Source of the DNA: Flavobacterium sp.
Lineage (GTDB): Bacteria > Bacteroidota > Bacteroidia > Flavobacteriales > Flavobacteriaceae
Assembly: GCF_029945805.1 (NCBI RefSeq)
Contig: NZ_JAQSDH010000048.1
Coordinates: forward strand, 1-64,000
Direction: 5' to 3'
DNA: 64,000 nt
Position 1 is the stretch's first letter. The number at the start of each line of letters is the position of its first letter. Positions 1-9,760 of the stretch are shown one piece after another. The position numbers and the translations under genes are program-made. The notes beneath the pieces are model-generated. The model saw nothing but the letters and a program-made list of their open reading frames with translations. It ran no database searches and was not told the DNA's origin.

Positions 1-335
1 TTACCTTTTCTTGTTCTAGAGTTGTTCTTAGTTCTTTGTCCTCTTAATGGAAGACCAGATCTATGACGGATTCCTCTGTAACATCCAATATCCATTAGAC
101 GTTTGATGTGTAGTGAAACTTCTGAACGAAGTTCCCCTTCAATTTTGTAGTATGATACGGCATCACGGATTGCTCCGATCTCGTCATCATTCCAATCTTG
201 AACTTTTGTATCTTGGCTTACTTGAGCTTTTTCTAAAACCTCAATTGCTCTACTTCTACCCACTCCGAAGATGTAGGTTAAAGCGATAACTCCTCTTTTG
301 TTTTTAGGTATATCTACCCCTGCTATTCTTGCCAT
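1..335 (-). CDS. rpsM: 30S ribosomal protein S13 (uS13), 3' end cut by window edge
   Basis: S13 sits in the head of the small subunit and contacts the P-site tRNA and the large subunit. The reading frame starts with [14 protein letters not shown] at the ATG ending at 335 and stays open to the window edge after 111 residues, ending in the basic ...SRTRKG typical of the S13 C-terminus. About 10-15 residues and the stop lie outside the window. It follows rpmJ by 2 nt, as the first gene of the alpha-operon part of the ribosomal cluster. Identification is from the N-terminal sequence and gene order. Confidence 0.96.
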   Translation of the reverse strand, partial: MARIAGVDIPKNKRGVIALTYIFGVGRSRAIEVLEKAQVSQDTKVQDWNDDEIGAIRDAVSYYKIEGELRSEVSLHIKRLMDIGCYRGIRHRSGLPLRGQRTKNNSRTRKG

Positions 336-337
336 AA

Positions 338-454
338 CTATCCTTGTCTTTGTTTAAATCTAGGATTCTTTTTGTTGATTACGTATAATCTGCCTTTTCT
401 TCGTACAATCTTGCACTCGGCACTTCTTTTTTTAACTGATGTTCTAACTTTCAT
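338..454 (-). CDS. rpmJ: 50S ribosomal protein L36 (bL36), zinc-free variant
   Basis: This 38-residue gene begins [15 protein letters not shown] and ends KQRQG, the L36 signature. L36 is a small basic protein of the large subunit. Only one cysteine (C14) is visible; the partner cysteine three residues before it is serine (S11), and the distal Cys/His ligands are missing, so the zinc ribbon of the classical form cannot form. This is therefore a C-minus type L36. It lies between infA (11 nt upstream) and rpsM (2 nt downstream), the normal position. Confidence 0.95.
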   Translation of the reverse strand: MKVRTSVKKRSAECKIVRRKGRLYVINKKNPRFKQRQG

Positions 455-465
455 CTTGAATATCT

Positions 466-681
466 TTAATATCTATAAGTAATTCTTGCTTTAGACAAAT
501 CATAAGGACTCATTTCTAGTTTTACTTTGTCACCAGGTAACAATTTAATATAATGCATACGCATTTTACCAGAGATATGAGCAATTACAATATGTCCGTT
601 TTCTAACTCCACACGGAACATAGCATTGGACAATGCTTCAATTATTGATCCGTCTTGTTCTATTGCTGATTGTTTTGCCAT
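466..681 (-). CDS. infA: Translation initiation factor IF-1
   Basis: IF-1 binds the A site of the 30S subunit and assists IF-2 and IF-3 in initiation. The 71-residue product matches the usual length and shows the S1-like OB-fold sequence from about residue 8 to 68, including [15 protein letters not shown] and the [21 protein letters not shown] block, ending in ITYRY. It is separated from secY by 5 nt and from rpmJ by 11 nt, so it is in the same transcript. Confidence 0.98.
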   Translation of the reverse strand: MAKQSAIEQDGSIIEALSNAMFRVELENGHIVIAHISGKMRMHYIKLLPGDKVKLEMSPYDLSKARITYRY

Positions 682-686
682 AAAAA

Positions 687-2030
687 TTAAGCTACTGCTT
701 TTCTATTTTTACCAGTTTTCATCAATCCATCATAGTGTTTATTCAATAAATAAGAATTTATTTGTTGAATAGTATCGATAGCAACACCAACCATAATGAT
801 TAATGAAGTACCACCATAGAACATTGCCCAAGATTGTTGCACGCTAAAACTCACAATAATTGCTGGGAACACAGCTATCAACGCAAGAAATAATGAACCA
901 GGGAATGTTATTAGAGACATGATTCTATCTAAGAAATCTGCTGTTTCAATTCCGGGCTTAACACCAGGAATAAAACCACCACTTCTTTTTAAATCATCAG
1001 CCATTTTATTTGTAGGGACCGTAATTGCCGTGTAAAAGAATGTGAAAATGATAATCAATGAAGCAAATACAACATTGTACCATAGACCAAACATATTACT
1101 GAATGTTCCCGCTATAGATTGAGACGTTTCAGATTTTGAAAGTCCGGCAACTGCAGCAGGGATAAACATAATTGCCTGAGCAAAAATGATTGGCATCACT
1201 CCAGCAGAATTCAATTTCAATGGAATCCATTGTCTGTTTCCTCCCATCATGTCTTGTTCGAAATCACCAGTTGTTGTACGGCGAGCGTATTGCACTGGTA
1301 TCTTTCTAACTGCCATAACTAGTAATACACAAGCAATAATAACTAATAACCAAACAATAATTTCAAGTACTAACAACATCGGCCCACCATTATTATTGGT
1401 GACTTTTGAAGTGAATTCTTGAAACAATGCTTGAGGTAGTCTAGCAAGAATTCCAACCATAATTAATAGTGAAATACCGTTACCAATACCTTTATCAGTA
1501 ATTTTCTCTCCTAACCACATTGCGAAAATAGTTCCTGTAGTAAGGATTAAAACAGATGAGAATAAGAATGAAAATGAATCAAATCCTAAAAGGAAGGCAC
1601 TATTTGGTAAAGTTCTGTACAAGTTATAGATATAACCCGGACCTTGAACTAAAGTAATAGCGATGGTTAACCATCTTGTAATTTGATTTAACTTCTTTCT
1701 ACCACTTTCACCGTCTTTCTGTAATTTTTGCAAATAAGGAATAGCAATACCCATTAACTGAACAACAATTGAAGCAGAAATGTAAGGCATGATTCCTAAT
1801 GCAAATACTGATGCTTTTGAGAAAGCTCCACCAGTAAACATATCAAGTATTGATCCAATACCTTTATCTGTTTGTCCAGCTAAGCTAGTCAATTGTGTAG
1901 CATCAATACCAGGAAGAGTAACATGTGCACCAAATCGATATACTAATAATAGCCCTAGAGTTACTAAGATTCTATTTTTTAGTTCTTCTATTTTCCAAAC
2001 ATTCAGAAATGATTCAAAAAATTTCTTCAT
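687..2030 (-). CDS. secY: Preprotein translocase subunit SecY
   Basis: SecY is the channel-forming subunit of the Sec translocon in the inner membrane. The 447-residue protein shows ten hydrophobic segments, the N-terminal amphipathic start ([20 protein letters not shown]), the [10 protein letters not shown] segment after the second helix, the cytosolic loop with [10 protein letters not shown], and the GFIPGVKPG loop, all diagnostic of SecY. It lies at the end of the spc block between rplO (11 nt) and infA (5 nt). Unlike many Firmicutes, adk and map do not follow it; adk is about 44 kb away in this window. Confidence 0.98.
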   Translation of the reverse strand: MKKFFESFLNVWKIEELKNRILVTLGLLLVYRFGAHVTLPGIDATQLTSLAGQTDKGIGSILDMFTGGAFSKASVFALGIMPYISASIVVQLMGIAIPYLQKLQKDGESGRKKLNQITRWLTIAITLVQGPGYIYNLYRTLPNSAFLLGFDSFSFLFSSVLILTTGTIFAMWLGEKITDKGIGNGISLLIMVGILARLPQALFQEFTSKVTNNNGGPMLLVLEIIVWLLVIIACVLLVMAVRKIPVQYARRTTTGDFEQDMMGGNRQWIPLKLNSAGVMPIIFAQAIMFIPAAVAGLSKSETSQSIAGTFSNMFGLWYNVVFASLIIIFTFFYTAITVPTNKMADDLKRSGGFIPGVKPGIETADFLDRIMSLITFPGSLFLALIAVFPAIIVSFSVQQSWAMFYGGTSLIIMVGVAIDTIQQINSYLLNKHYDGLMKTGKNRKAVA

Positions 2031-2041
2031 CGTTCTAATAA

Positions 2042-2494
2042 TTATAAGGTTACAGCTTCTCCGCCAGCAGCTTCAATAGCAGCTTTTGCAGTAGCAGTAA
2101 ATTTATGTGCTGTTACTTTTAATTTTGTTTTCAATTCTCCTCTACCAAGAATTTTTACAGTTTCGCTTTTAGTAGCCAAACGGTTTTCTACAAACACTGA
2201 GAAATCTACAGTATCAGTAATGATTCCATTATCTACTAACAATTGAATTGTATCAAGATTTACACCTTGGTATTCTTTACGGTTGATGTTCGTAAAACCA
2301 AACTTAGGCACACGTCTTTGAAGTGGCATTTGACCTCCTTCAAAACCAATCTTTTTAGAATAACCAGAACGAGATTTTGCTCCTTTGTGACCTCTTGCAG
2401 AAGTACCACCTTTTCCAGAACCTTCTCCTCTACCTAATCTTTTATTTTGATTGTGTGTTGAGCCTTCAGCTGGCTGTAAGTTACTTAAATTCAT
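2042..2494 (-). CDS. rplO: 50S ribosomal protein L15 (uL15)
   Basis: L15 binds 23S rRNA and is a late assembly protein of the large subunit. The 150-residue product starts [23 protein letters not shown] and has the glycine- and arginine-rich N-terminal extension ([24 protein letters not shown]) that threads into rRNA, followed by the [15 protein letters not shown] motif. Gene order rpmD-rplO-secY is canonical. Confidence 0.97.
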   Translation of the reverse strand: MNLSNLQPAEGSTHNQNKRLGRGEGSGKGGTSARGHKGAKSRSGYSKKIGFEGGQMPLQRRVPKFGFTNINRKEYQGVNLDTIQLLVDNGIITDTVDFSVFVENRLATKSETVKILGRGELKTKLKVTAHKFTATAKAAIEAAGGEAVTL

Positions 2495-2506
2495 AACTAT
2501 AATTTG

Positions 2507-2689
2507 TTATTTAGTTTCTTCAACAGAAACTAAGTGTTTTACTTTGTTTATCATTCCAAGGAGTGCAGGATTCACTTCGTGCTCTACAACTTGACCCATT
2601 CTTCTTAAACCAAGAGCCTCTAAGCCTCTTTTTTGAGTAAGCGGACAATTAATCTGACTTCTTACTTGTTTTACTTTTACTTTAGCCAT
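2507..2689 (-). CDS. rpmD: 50S ribosomal protein L30 (uL30)
   Basis: The 60-residue product has the bacterial L30 ferredoxin-like fold signature: MAKVKVKQVRSQINCPLTQK followed by LGLRRMGQVVEHEVNPALLGMI. It is a non-essential surface protein of the large subunit. It sits between rpsE (11 nt) and rplO (12 nt) as expected for the spc operon. Confidence 0.96.
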   Translation of the reverse strand: MAKVKVKQVRSQINCPLTQKRGLEALGLRRMGQVVEHEVNPALLGMINKVKHLVSVEETK

Positions 2690-2700
2690 AATACCTTAGA

Positions 2701-3222
2701 TTAACCTTTAAATACTTTTTCTAAAGAAATACCTCTTTGTTTTGCAACAGTAAGCGCACTTCTCATTTGTAATAAAGCATCAAAAGTTGCTTTTACCACG
2801 TTGTGAGGGTTTGATGAACCTTGTGATTTTGATAATACATCATGAATACCAACTGATTCTAATACTGAACGAACAGCACCACCAGCAATAACTCCTGTAC
2901 CATGAGACGCAGGAATTAAAAATACTCTTGCTCCACCAAATTTACCTTTTTGTTCGTGAGGAACTGACTGACCTCGAAGTGGAATTCTAACTAAGTTTTT
3001 CTTTGCATCTTCTACTGCTTTAGCAATAGCTTCAGAAACATCTTTAGATTTTCCTAATCCGTGACCAACTACTCCGTTTTCATCACCCACCACTACAATT
3101 GCAGAGAACCCGAAAGCTCTACCACCTTTTGTAACTTTGGTAACACGATTTACACTTACCAGACGATCTTTTAATTCAAGACCACTAGGTTTTACTAATT
3201 CTACATTTTTGTATTTAGACAT
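2701..3222 (-). CDS. rpsE: 30S ribosomal protein S5 (uS5)
   Basis: S5 contributes to decoding accuracy near the mRNA entry channel. The 173-residue protein carries the N-terminal double-stranded RNA-binding domain (about residues 15-80, with [25 protein letters not shown]) and the C-terminal S5 domain with [20 protein letters not shown] and [15 protein letters not shown]. Length and position between rplR and rpmD are standard. Confidence 0.98.
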   Translation of the reverse strand: MSKYKNVELVKPSGLELKDRLVSVNRVTKVTKGGRAFGFSAIVVVGDENGVVGHGLGKSKDVSEAIAKAVEDAKKNLVRIPLRGQSVPHEQKGKFGGARVFLIPASHGTGVIAGGAVRSVLESVGIHDVLSKSQGSSNPHNVVKATFDALLQMRSALTVAKQRGISLEKVFKG

Positions 3223-3228
3223 AATATA

Positions 3229-3582
3229 TTAGAATTTAAGCCCAGCCGCTCTTGCGCCTTCTGCTAATGATTTAATACGACCGTGGTATAAATAACCCCC
3301 TCTATCGAAAGTTACTGTATCTATTCCAGCTTTTAAAGCTTTCTCTGCTACTAGTTTTCCAACTGCTGTTGCAACTTCCATACTAGTACCTTTAGTTTCT
3401 ACTCCTTTATCTTTTGATGAAGCAGCCAATAAAGTAACTCCATTCACATCATCAATTAGTTGTGTATAGATTTCTTTATTACTTCTGAATACAGATAATC
3501 TTGGTCTTGCAGCCGTTCCGCTTACAATCTTTCTGATTCTGTATTGTATCCTTTGTCTTCTTTCAGATTTTGTTAATGACAT
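3229..3582 (-). CDS. rplR: 50S ribosomal protein L18 (uL18)
   Basis: L18 binds 5S rRNA with L5 and L25-type proteins. The 117-residue product shows the family pattern [20 protein letters not shown] near residue 27 and ends [26 protein letters not shown], the conserved C-terminal 5S rRNA-contacting segment. It is 6 nt upstream of rpsE and 11 nt downstream of rplF. Confidence 0.97.
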   Translation of the reverse strand: MSLTKSERRQRIQYRIRKIVSGTAARPRLSVFRSNKEIYTQLIDDVNGVTLLAASSKDKGVETKGTSMEVATAVGKLVAEKALKAGIDTVTFDRGGYLYHGRIKSLAEGARAAGLKF

Positions 3583-3593
3583 AACGCTATTTT

Positions 3594-4136
3594 TTAAGCT
3601 GATTTACCTGCTTTTCTTCTTAATACTTCACCAACAAACTTAACACCTTTTCCTTTGTAAGGTTCTGGTTTACGGAAAGCTCTGATTTTCGCAGCAACTT
3701 GTCCAACTAATTGTTTGTCGAAAGATGTTAACTTCACGATTGGGTTTTTACCTTTTTCAGAAATTGTTTCTAGTTTTACTTCTGGAGCAACTTCTAAAAC
3801 AATATTATGAGAATACCCTAAAGCTAAATCTAATTTTTGACCTTGATTCGAAGCTCTGTAACCAACTCCAACCAATTCTAATTCTTTAGTAAAACCTTCT
3901 GACACACCAAGAACCATATTATTGATTAATGATCTGTATAGTCCATGTTTTGCTCTGTGATCTTTACTATCAGATGGTCTTTCAACTACTACTTGACCTT
4001 CTTCAACTTTTACAGTTACGTCTGCGTAATGCTGTGTAAGTTGACCTAATTTTCCTTTAACTGTAATTACTGTTTCACTAACTTCTACAGTAACACCAGC
4101 AGGAATTGAAATTGGATTTTTACCTATTCTTGACAT
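3594..4136 (-). CDS. rplF: 50S ribosomal protein L6 (uL6)
   Basis: L6 lies near the factor-binding site of the large subunit. The 180-residue protein starts [17 protein letters not shown], contains the two related L6 domains, and ends with the signature [20 protein letters not shown] followed by [15 protein letters not shown]. Position between rpsH and rplR is canonical. Confidence 0.98.
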   Translation of the reverse strand: MSRIGKNPISIPAGVTVEVSETVITVKGKLGQLTQHYADVTVKVEEGQVVVERPSDSKDHRAKHGLYRSLINNMVLGVSEGFTKELELVGVGYRASNQGQKLDLALGYSHNIVLEVAPEVKLETISEKGKNPIVKLTSFDKQLVGQVAAKIRAFRKPEPYKGKGVKFVGEVLRRKAGKSA

Positions 4137-4152
4137 TGTTTTACTGTTTTAA

Positions 4153-4551
4153 TTAGTATACGTAACAGATTACTTCTCCACCTACATTTAATTGCTTAGC
4201 CATCTTGCCAGTCATAAGACCTTTTGAAGTTGAAACAATAGCAATTCCTAATCCGTTAAGGATTCTAGGTATTTTAGCTGCACCTGCATATTTACGTAAA
4301 CCTGGTTTACTAATTCTTTGGATATCTTTAATCACAGGGTCTTTAGTATCTTTATCATACTTAAGAGCAATTTTGATCGTTCCTTGAACAGAACTGTCAT
4401 CAAATTTGTAACTTAAAATATACCCTTGATCGAATAAAATTTTTGTGATTTCTTTTTTAAGATTAGATGCTGGAATCTCAACCACTTTGTGGTTTGCCAT
4501 CACTGCATTTCTAACTCGCGTAAGATAATCTGCAATTGGATCTGTATACAT
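4153..4551 (-). CDS. rpsH: 30S ribosomal protein S8 (uS8)
   Basis: S8 binds helix 21 of 16S rRNA and in Escherichia coli represses the spc operon by binding its mRNA. The 132-residue product begins MYTDPIADYLTRVRNAV and ends with the conserved LNVGGEVICYVY, preceded by STSKGLMTGK. Unlike its neighbours it is preceded by a 140-nt gap that contains a hairpin (4628-4677). Whether that hairpin is an S8 target is unknown. Confidence 0.98.
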   Translation of the reverse strand: MYTDPIADYLTRVRNAVMANHKVVEIPASNLKKEITKILFDQGYILSYKFDDSSVQGTIKIALKYDKDTKDPVIKDIQRISKPGLRKYAGAAKIPRILNGLGIAIVSTSKGLMTGKMAKQLNVGGEVICYVY

Positions 4552-4691
4552 ATTTATTAAATTGCGGCTACGGTTTTCAAAAAAACTATTCTCTTGAACC
4601 TGAAGCCATTAAACTCTATTTTAACAGCAGATAATTGTACGTTACCTGCAAAAAGCTGGCAAATGTACAATTATCTGTTGAAATAAACTAA
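4552..4691 (-). promoter_or_regulatory. Intra-operon gap with long hairpin between rpsN and rpsH
   Basis: In a cluster where most genes are 2-19 nt apart, this gap is 140 nt. It contains a perfect 13-bp inverted repeat, arms 4628-4640 and 4665-4677, with a 24-nt loop; two more pairs can extend it past one mismatch. No T-run follows on the transcribed strand and no open frame of interest is visible. It may be a processing site, an RNA regulatory element in front of rpsH, or a remnant of a small repeat. Confidence 0.5.
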
Positions 4692-4961
4692 TTACCAGCT
4701 AGCTTTTCTAACTCCTGGTATCAATCCTTGGTTTGCCATTTCACGGAATGTAACACGTGAAAGACCAAATTGACGCATATACCCTCTTGGTCTACCTGTT
4801 AATTTACAACGATTGTGTAAACGAACTGGCGAAGCATTTTTAGGTAATTTTTGTAAACCTTCGTAATCTTTAGCTTCTATTAAAGCTTTTCTTTTTCCAG
4901 CGTACTTTGCTACCGTTTTTTCTCTCTTAACCTCACGGGCTTTCATTGATTCTTTAGCCAT
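4692..4961 (-). CDS. rpsN: 30S ribosomal protein S14 (uS14), zinc-free form
   Basis: S14 is a head protein of the small subunit. The 89-residue product has the family signature [20 protein letters not shown] and ends [15 protein letters not shown]. It lacks the CxxC...CxxC ligands of the short zinc-binding type, so it belongs to the zinc-independent class, although shorter than the 101-residue E. coli form. It is 3 nt downstream of rplE. Confidence 0.97.
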   Translation of the reverse strand: MAKESMKAREVKREKTVAKYAGKRKALIEAKDYEGLQKLPKNASPVRLHNRCKLTGRPRGYMRQFGLSRVTFREMANQGLIPGVRKASW

Positions 4962-4964
4962 GTC

Positions 4965-5516
4965 TTAATTCTTTTTAAAAGGTAAACCTAATTCTGCTAA
5001 TAATGATTTTGCTTCTTTATCGGTAGCTGCAGACGTTACGAACGTAATATCCAAACCTGATATTTTATTTACTTTGTCAATATCAATTTCTGGGAAAATG
5101 ATTTGCTCCGTAACACCAAGATTGTAATTACCTCTTCCGTCAAAACCAGTAGCTTTAATACCACTAAAATCTCTAACACGTGGTAAAGAAGATGTAATAA
5201 GTCTGTCTAAAAACTCATACATTCTTTCTCCTCTAAGAGTTACTTTTGCTCCAATTGGCATACCTTTTCTCAATTTGAATGACGCAACGTCTTTCTTAGA
5301 TATTGTAGATACTGCTTTTTGTCCAGTAACCTTTGTCAACTCATCAACTGCATAGTCAACAAGTTTCTTATCAGATACTGCCGCTCCAACTCCGCGGCTT
5401 AAAACGATTTTTTCCAATTTAGGAACTTGCATTACGTTTTTATAACCGAATTCTTCTTTAAGTGCAGAAACTACTCTGTCCTTATACTCTTGCTTAAGTC
5501 TAGGTGTATATGCCAT
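4965..5516 (-). CDS. rplE: 50S ribosomal protein L5 (uL5)
   Basis: L5 binds 5S rRNA and contacts P-site tRNA and S13. The 183-residue protein starts [33 protein letters not shown] and shows the conserved [15 protein letters not shown] block at about residues 80-95 and [20 protein letters not shown] near the C-terminus. It is followed by rpsN after 3 nt. Confidence 0.98.
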   Translation of the reverse strand: MAYTPRLKQEYKDRVVSALKEEFGYKNVMQVPKLEKIVLSRGVGAAVSDKKLVDYAVDELTKVTGQKAVSTISKKDVASFKLRKGMPIGAKVTLRGERMYEFLDRLITSSLPRVRDFSGIKATGFDGRGNYNLGVTEQIIFPEIDIDKVNKISGLDITFVTSAATDKEAKSLLAELGLPFKKN

Positions 5517-5518
5517 AA

Positions 5519-5848
5519 CTATAATACTTGATTAGATTTTTTTGAAAATCTTACTTTTTTATCTCCTTCAACTCTAACTCCAGTTTTTGTAGCTTCTTTC
5601 GATTTTGAATCTATTAAAGACAAATTTGAAATATGAATTGGAGCTTCCTTCTTAACGATTCCGCCTTGAGGGCTTTTTGCACTTGGTTTTGTGTGTTTCG
5701 AAACCATGTTTACACCCTCAACAATCGCTTTATTCTTTTCACGGTCAACACGTAAAACTTTACCTTCAACTACTTTAGTTGGGGTGCTTTTATGGTCACC
5801 TGCAATAACTCTAACGATGTCTCCTGATTTTATTTTTAGCTTTATCAT
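5519..5848 (-). CDS. rplX: 50S ribosomal protein L24 (uL24)
   Basis: L24 is an assembly initiator of the large subunit. The 109-residue product begins with a KOW motif ([21 protein letters not shown]) followed by [19 protein letters not shown] and [24 protein letters not shown]. It is 2 nt upstream of rplE and 12 nt downstream of rplN. Confidence 0.97.
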   Translation of the reverse strand: MIKLKIKSGDIVRVIAGDHKSTPTKVVEGKVLRVDREKNKAIVEGVNMVSKHTKPSAKSPQGGIVKKEAPIHISNLSLIDSKSKEATKTGVRVEGDKKVRFSKKSNQVL

Positions 5849-5860
5849 CTTATCTACTAA

Positions 5861-6229
5861 TTAAAGCACCTCTGGCGCTAATGATACAATTTTCATGAAT
5901 TGTTTTTCACGAAGTTCTCTTGCAACTGGACCAAAAACACGAGTTCCTCTCATTTCTCCTGCAGCATTCAAAAGAACACATGCATTGTCATCGAAACGGA
6001 TATAAGAACCATCAGCTCTTCTCACTTCTTTTTTGGTACGTACAACAACTGCAGTTGAAACAGCACCTTTTTTAACGTTACCGTTAGGTGTTGCATCTTT
6101 GATTGAAACTACAATTTTATCTCCAACAGAGGCATAACGACGTTTCGTTCCTCCTAATACACGGATAGTCAAAACTTCTTTTGCTCCTGTGTTATCTGCG
6201 ACTTTAAGTCTTGATTCTTGTTGTACCAT
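5861..6229 (-). CDS. rplN: 50S ribosomal protein L14 (uL14)
   Basis: L14 forms an intersubunit bridge. The 122-residue product has the full family sequence: [20 protein letters not shown] at the start, the basic loop [12 protein letters not shown], and [14 protein letters not shown] near the end. Length is exactly that of most bacterial homologues. Confidence 0.98.
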
Positions 6230-6231
6230 AA

Positions 6232-6492
6232 TTATTTAGCTCTTTCAATGATTTCAACCAATCTCCAACATTTAGTTTTTGATAAAGGTCTTGTTTCCAT
6301 GATCTTTACTGTATCACCAATGTTACAGTCATTTGTTTCGTCGTGCGCATGAAACTTTTTAGTTTTTAACACGAACTTACCGTATAATGGGTGTTTTACT
6401 CTAGTTACTTGTGCAACAACAATAGACTTGTCCATTTTGTTTGATGTAACTACACCAATTCTTTCTTTTCTTAAATTTCTTTTATCTTCCAT
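6232..6492 (-). CDS. rpsQ: 30S ribosomal protein S17 (uS17)
   Basis: S17 is a primary 16S rRNA-binding protein. I chose the ATG ending at 6492, giving 86 residues that begin [15 protein letters not shown], because S17 homologues start at this point; an in-frame ATG four codons upstream (6504) is possible and would leave only 4 nt after rpmC. The core [23 protein letters not shown] and the C-terminal [16 protein letters not shown] are typical. Confidence 0.95.
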   Translation of the reverse strand: MEDKRNLRKERIGVVTSNKMDKSIVVAQVTRVKHPLYGKFVLKTKKFHAHDETNDCNIGDTVKIMETRPLSKTKCWRLVEIIERAK

Positions 6493-6508
6493 TTTAGCTA
6501 GCATACAA

Positions 6509-6700
6509 TTATTGTAACTCTCTTTTAGTTAGCTCTGTTGCTACTCTAGCAACCGCTCTTCTAGCACTTCTAATTTGAAGTGGATTTGCAATTGGCGAAA
6601 TAGCGTGTGCATTCCTAAGGTCTGAATACGCTTTTCTTAATTGACTAAGTTTTTCTTGTAACTCAGCTGCGGATAGATTTATAATTTCTGATTGTTTCAT
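6509..6700 (-). CDS. rpmC: 50S ribosomal protein L29 (uL29)
   Basis: L29 sits at the polypeptide exit tunnel. The 63-residue product begins [18 protein letters not shown] and ends [11 protein letters not shown] longer in-frame start at 6742 would overlap rplP by 29 nt and add residues foreign to L29, so the ATG ending at 6700 is preferred; it leaves a 13-nt gap to rplP. Confidence 0.95.
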   Translation of the reverse strand: MKQSEIINLSAAELQEKLSQLRKAYSDLRNAHAISPIANPLQIRSARRAVARVATELTKRELQ

Positions 6701-6713
6701 AATTAATTTTAGA

Positions 6714-7139
6714 TTATGCTTCGAAATCTCTAGCAACGACAAACTTAGTTTTTACTGGAAGTTTCTGTGCTGCAAGACGCAAAGCTTCTTTTGCAACAGC
6801 TAGTGGAACTCCACCAACTTCAAACATGATTCTTCCTGGTTTTACAACTGCAGCCCAATATTCGACCGCACCTTTACCTTTACCCATACGTACCTCAAGA
6901 GGTTTTTTAGTGATAGGTTTGTCTGGGAAAATATTAATCCATAACTGTCCTTCTCTTTTCATAAAACGAGTTGCAGCAATACGCGCAGCCTCGATTTGAC
7001 GTGAAGTTAAAAACATTCCGTTTTCATGTACAGATTTAATTCCAAACATTCCACTAGAAAGTTCATGCCCTCTTTGAGCATTCCCTTTCATTTTACCCTT
7101 CTGTACCTTACGGTATTTTGTTCTTTTAGGCTGTAACAT
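6714..7139 (-). CDS. rplP: 50S ribosomal protein L16 (uL16)
   Basis: L16 lies near the A-site tRNA elbow and is needed for peptidyl transferase activity. The 141-residue protein starts [19 protein letters not shown] and contains the signatures [20 protein letters not shown] and PVKTKFV. It follows rpsC after 19 nt and precedes rpmC. Confidence 0.98.
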   Translation of the reverse strand: MLQPKRTKYRKVQKGKMKGNAQRGHELSSGMFGIKSVHENGMFLTSRQIEAARIAATRFMKREGQLWINIFPDKPITKKPLEVRMGKGKGAVEYWAAVVKPGRIMFEVGGVPLAVAKEALRLAAQKLPVKTKFVVARDFEA

Positions 7140-7158
7140 TTTTCTTTAGTTTAAAAAT

Positions 7159-7920
7159 TTACTTTCTCTTACGAGCGTCTGGTTTACCACCTTTGTTAAA
7201 AGGCTTTCTGTCTCCTCTTGGAGAATCTCCACCTTTACCACCACTTGGACCAGCTTGCTTTTTATCCATGCCTACAAGTGGAGAAAGATCTCTTTTTCCA
7301 TAAACCTCACCTTTCATGATCCATACTTTGATACCCATTCTACCATAAGTAGTGTGAGCTTCAGCCAAAGCATAGTCAATATCGGCTCTGAAAGTTGATA
7401 GAGGAATTCTACCTTCTTTGAATTGCTCTGAACGTGCCATTTCAGCTCCGTTCAAACGACCAGAAATTAATACTTTAATACCTTCAGCATTCATACGCAT
7501 TGCAGCCGCAATTGCCATCTTAATAGCTCTTCTGTAAGAAATTCTACTTTCGATTTGACGCGCGATAGAAGTACCTACTAAGTAAGCATCTAGTTCAGGT
7601 CTTTTAATTTCAAAGATGTTGATTTGAACCTCTTTGTCAGTAACTTTCTTAAGTTCCTCTTTCAACTTGTCTACCTCTTGTCCACCTTTCCCAATAATAA
7701 TACCAGGTCTTGCAGTAGTGATAGTAACGGTTACAAGTTTCAAAGTTCTCTCGATGATTACTTTTGATACACTAGCTTTTGATAAACGAGCATGAATGTA
7801 CTTTCTGATTTTATAATCCTCAGCGATTTTATCACCGTAATCATTTCCACCATACCAGTTTGAATCCCATCCTCTGATGATACCAAGTCTGTTTCCAATT
7901 GGATTTGTCTTTTGTCCCAT
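7159..7920 (-). CDS. rpsC: 30S ribosomal protein S3 (uS3)
   Basis: S3 forms part of the mRNA entry tunnel. The 253-residue product starts [20 protein letters not shown], carries a KH domain with the [18 protein letters not shown] loop at about residues 73-90, and the C-terminal S3 domain with [13 protein letters not shown] and [11 protein letters not shown]. It ends in a basic, glycine- and lysine-rich tail (about residues 225-253), longer than in E. coli and common in Bacteroidota. Confidence 0.98.
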   Translation of the reverse strand: MGQKTNPIGNRLGIIRGWDSNWYGGNDYGDKIAEDYKIRKYIHARLSKASVSKVIIERTLKLVTVTITTARPGIIIGKGGQEVDKLKEELKKVTDKEVQINIFEIKRPELDAYLVGTSIARQIESRISYRRAIKMAIAAAMRMNAEGIKVLISGRLNGAEMARSEQFKEGRIPLSTFRADIDYALAEAHTTYGRMGIKVWIMKGEVYGKRDLSPLVGMDKKQAGPSGGKGGDSPRGDRKPFNKGGKPDARKRK

Positions 7921-7928
7921 CTTAATTA

Positions 7929-8339
7929 TTAATTTGCTTGTGTGTTATCATTAGCTCCTAACACGATTGTCACGTGGTTTGAACGTTTTCTAATTCTGTG
8001 TGCTCTTCCTTGTGGAGCTGGACGAAGTCTTTTCAACATCATTCCACCATCTACAGTGATTGTTTTTATAAATAAGCCTGCTTCAGAAACATTTCCATCG
8101 GCATTTTTCTGCTCCCAATTGTTGATTGCAGACAATACTAATTTCTCTAATTTTCTTGAAGCTTCTTTCGAGCTAAATCTTAAAATATTTAAAGCTCTTT
8201 CCACTTTCTGACCTCTTACCAAGTCTGCTACTAAGCGCATTTTTCTAGGTGAAGTAGGGCAGTTATTCAATTTCGCGAAAGCAATAGACTTATTAGCCTC
8301 TTTTCTCGCATCTGCTGTTTCTCTTTTACGAACTCCCAT
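7929..8339 (-). CDS. rplV: 50S ribosomal protein L22 (uL22)
   Basis: L22 lines the exit tunnel with its beta-hairpin. The 136-residue protein shows [20 protein letters not shown] near residue 26 and the tunnel hairpin [26 protein letters not shown] near the C-terminus. It has an N-terminal extension of roughly 20 residues ([18 protein letters not shown]) compared with E. coli L22. Flanked by rpsS (4 nt) and rpsC (8 nt). Confidence 0.97.
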   Translation of the reverse strand: MGVRKRETADARKEANKSIAFAKLNNCPTSPRKMRLVADLVRGQKVERALNILRFSSKEASRKLEKLVLSAINNWEQKNADGNVSEAGLFIKTITVDGGMMLKRLRPAPQGRAHRIRKRSNHVTIVLGANDNTQAN

Positions 8340-8343
8340 CTTC

Positions 8344-8622
8344 TTATTTTTTACCTTTATTTTTTGCTCCAGCGTGACCTCTAAAAGATCTAGTTGGTGA
8401 AAATTCTCCTAATTTGTGTCCTACCATGTTCTCAGTTACATAAACCGGAACAAATTGACGACCATTGTGTACTGCGATTGTTTGTCCAACGAAATCTGGA
8501 GTAATCATAGAAGCTCTAGACCAGGTCTTAACAACTCCTTTATTTCCACCAGCGATATTTTCCTGAACTTTCTTATCTAATTTGTAGTGTACAAAAGGTC
8601 CTTTTTTTAATGAACGTGCCAT
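8344..8622 (-). CDS. rpsS: 30S ribosomal protein S19 (uS19)
   Basis: S19 pairs with S13 in the head of the small subunit. The 92-residue product starts [19 protein letters not shown] and contains the invariant [23 protein letters not shown] followed by SPTRSFRGH. Length matches the family. Confidence 0.98.
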   Translation of the reverse strand: MARSLKKGPFVHYKLDKKVQENIAGGNKGVVKTWSRASMITPDFVGQTIAVHNGRQFVPVYVTENMVGHKLGEFSPTRSFRGHAGAKNKGKK

Positions 8623-8632
8623 GTCTATCTAG

Positions 8633-9457
8633 TTATTTCTTTCTGCGTTCAACAATATACTTATTACTCGGGTTAACCTTAGAACGAGTTCTATAACCTT
8701 TAGCAGGAAGACCTTTTCTTGAACGTGGATGACCACCAGAGGAACGTCCTTCACCACCACCCATCGGGTGATCGACAGGGTTCATCGCTACCGGTCTCGT
8801 TCTTGGTCTTCTTCCTAACCATCTAGTTCTACCTGCTTTACCAGATACAATTAATTGATGATCAGAATTAGAAACAGCTCCAATTGTAGCCGAGCAAGTC
8901 AACAAGATTAATCTTGTTTCACCTGATGGCATTTTGATTGTAGCATATTTTCCGTCTCTTGCCATTAATTGAGCAAATGTTCCAGCTGAACGAGCAATAA
9001 CTGCTCCTTGACCTGGACGTAACTCGATACAAGAAATTACAGTTCCTAATGGAATTTTGCTCAATGGCAAAGTATTTCCAATTTCAGGAGCTGAACCTTC
9101 TCCAGACACAACAGTTTGTCCTACTTGTAGACCATTTTGAGCAACGATATACGTTTTCTCTCCATCTACATACCACAATAATGCGATAAAAGCAGTTCTG
9201 TTTGGATCATACTCAATTGATTTCACTGTAGCTGGAATACCAACTTTAGTTCTTTTGAAATCAACGATACGATACCTTTGTTTGTGACCACCGCCTGTAT
9301 AACGCATGGTCATTTTTCCTTGACTATTTCTACCACCTGAGTTTTTTATCGGTGCGATCAATGAACGCTCCGGCTTATCAGTCGTGATGGCGTCAAAACC
9401 ATTCACAACTCTAAAACGCTGACCAGGGGTAATAGGTTTTAATTTTCTAACTGACAT
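8633..9457 (-). CDS. rplB: 50S ribosomal protein L2 (uL2)
   Basis: L2 is a core large-subunit protein required for subunit association and tRNA binding. The 274-residue product has the N-terminal OB-like domain ([20 protein letters not shown]) and the C-terminal domain ending in the invariant [20 protein letters not shown] region, including the conserved histidine of HPMGGGEG. Between rplW (6 nt) and rpsS (10 nt). Confidence 0.98.
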   Translation of the reverse strand: MSVRKLKPITPGQRFRVVNGFDAITTDKPERSLIAPIKNSGGRNSQGKMTMRYTGGGHKQRYRIVDFKRTKVGIPATVKSIEYDPNRTAFIALLWYVDGEKTYIVAQNGLQVGQTVVSGEGSAPEIGNTLPLSKIPLGTVISCIELRPGQGAVIARSAGTFAQLMARDGKYATIKMPSGETRLILLTCSATIGAVSNSDHQLIVSGKAGRTRWLGRRPRTRPVAMNPVDHPMGGGEGRSSGGHPRSRKGLPAKGYRTRSKVNPSNKYIVERRKK

Positions 9458-9463
9458 TTTCTA

Positions 9464-9754
9464 TTAGATATTATTATAAAAATCTATTGTTTCTCCTTCT
9501 TTTACTTGTACGATAGCTTTTTTATAGCTGTTCGTTTTTCCGCTGATTAAACCACTTTTTGTATATTTTGTAGTTCTATCCGCTCTATAGTTCATCGTGT
9601 TTACACTAACAATAGAAATTCCATAAGCAGCCTCAACAGCTTTCTTAATTTGAACTTTATTTGCTTTTTTGTCAACAACAAAACCAAAACGATTGAAAAC
9701 TTCACCTTCTTTGGTGATTTTCTCTGTTATGATAGGTTTAATTATGATGCTCAT
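9464..9754 (-). CDS. rplW: 50S ribosomal protein L23 (uL23)
   Basis: L23 sits at the tunnel exit and docks trigger factor and SRP. The 96-residue product starts MSIIIKPIITEKITKEGE and contains FVVDKKANKVQIKKAVEAAYG and VNTMNYR, the family core. It is in the standard position between rplD and rplB, 6 nt from each. Confidence 0.97.
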   Translation of the reverse strand: MSIIIKPIITEKITKEGEVFNRFGFVVDKKANKVQIKKAVEAAYGISIVSVNTMNYRADRTTKYTKSGLISGKTNSYKKAIVQVKEGETIDFYNNI

Positions 9755-9760
9755 GATCTG

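Noticed and set aside
1186..1422. Plus-strand open frame antisense to secY
   Set aside because: Shadow of secY with no protein signature.
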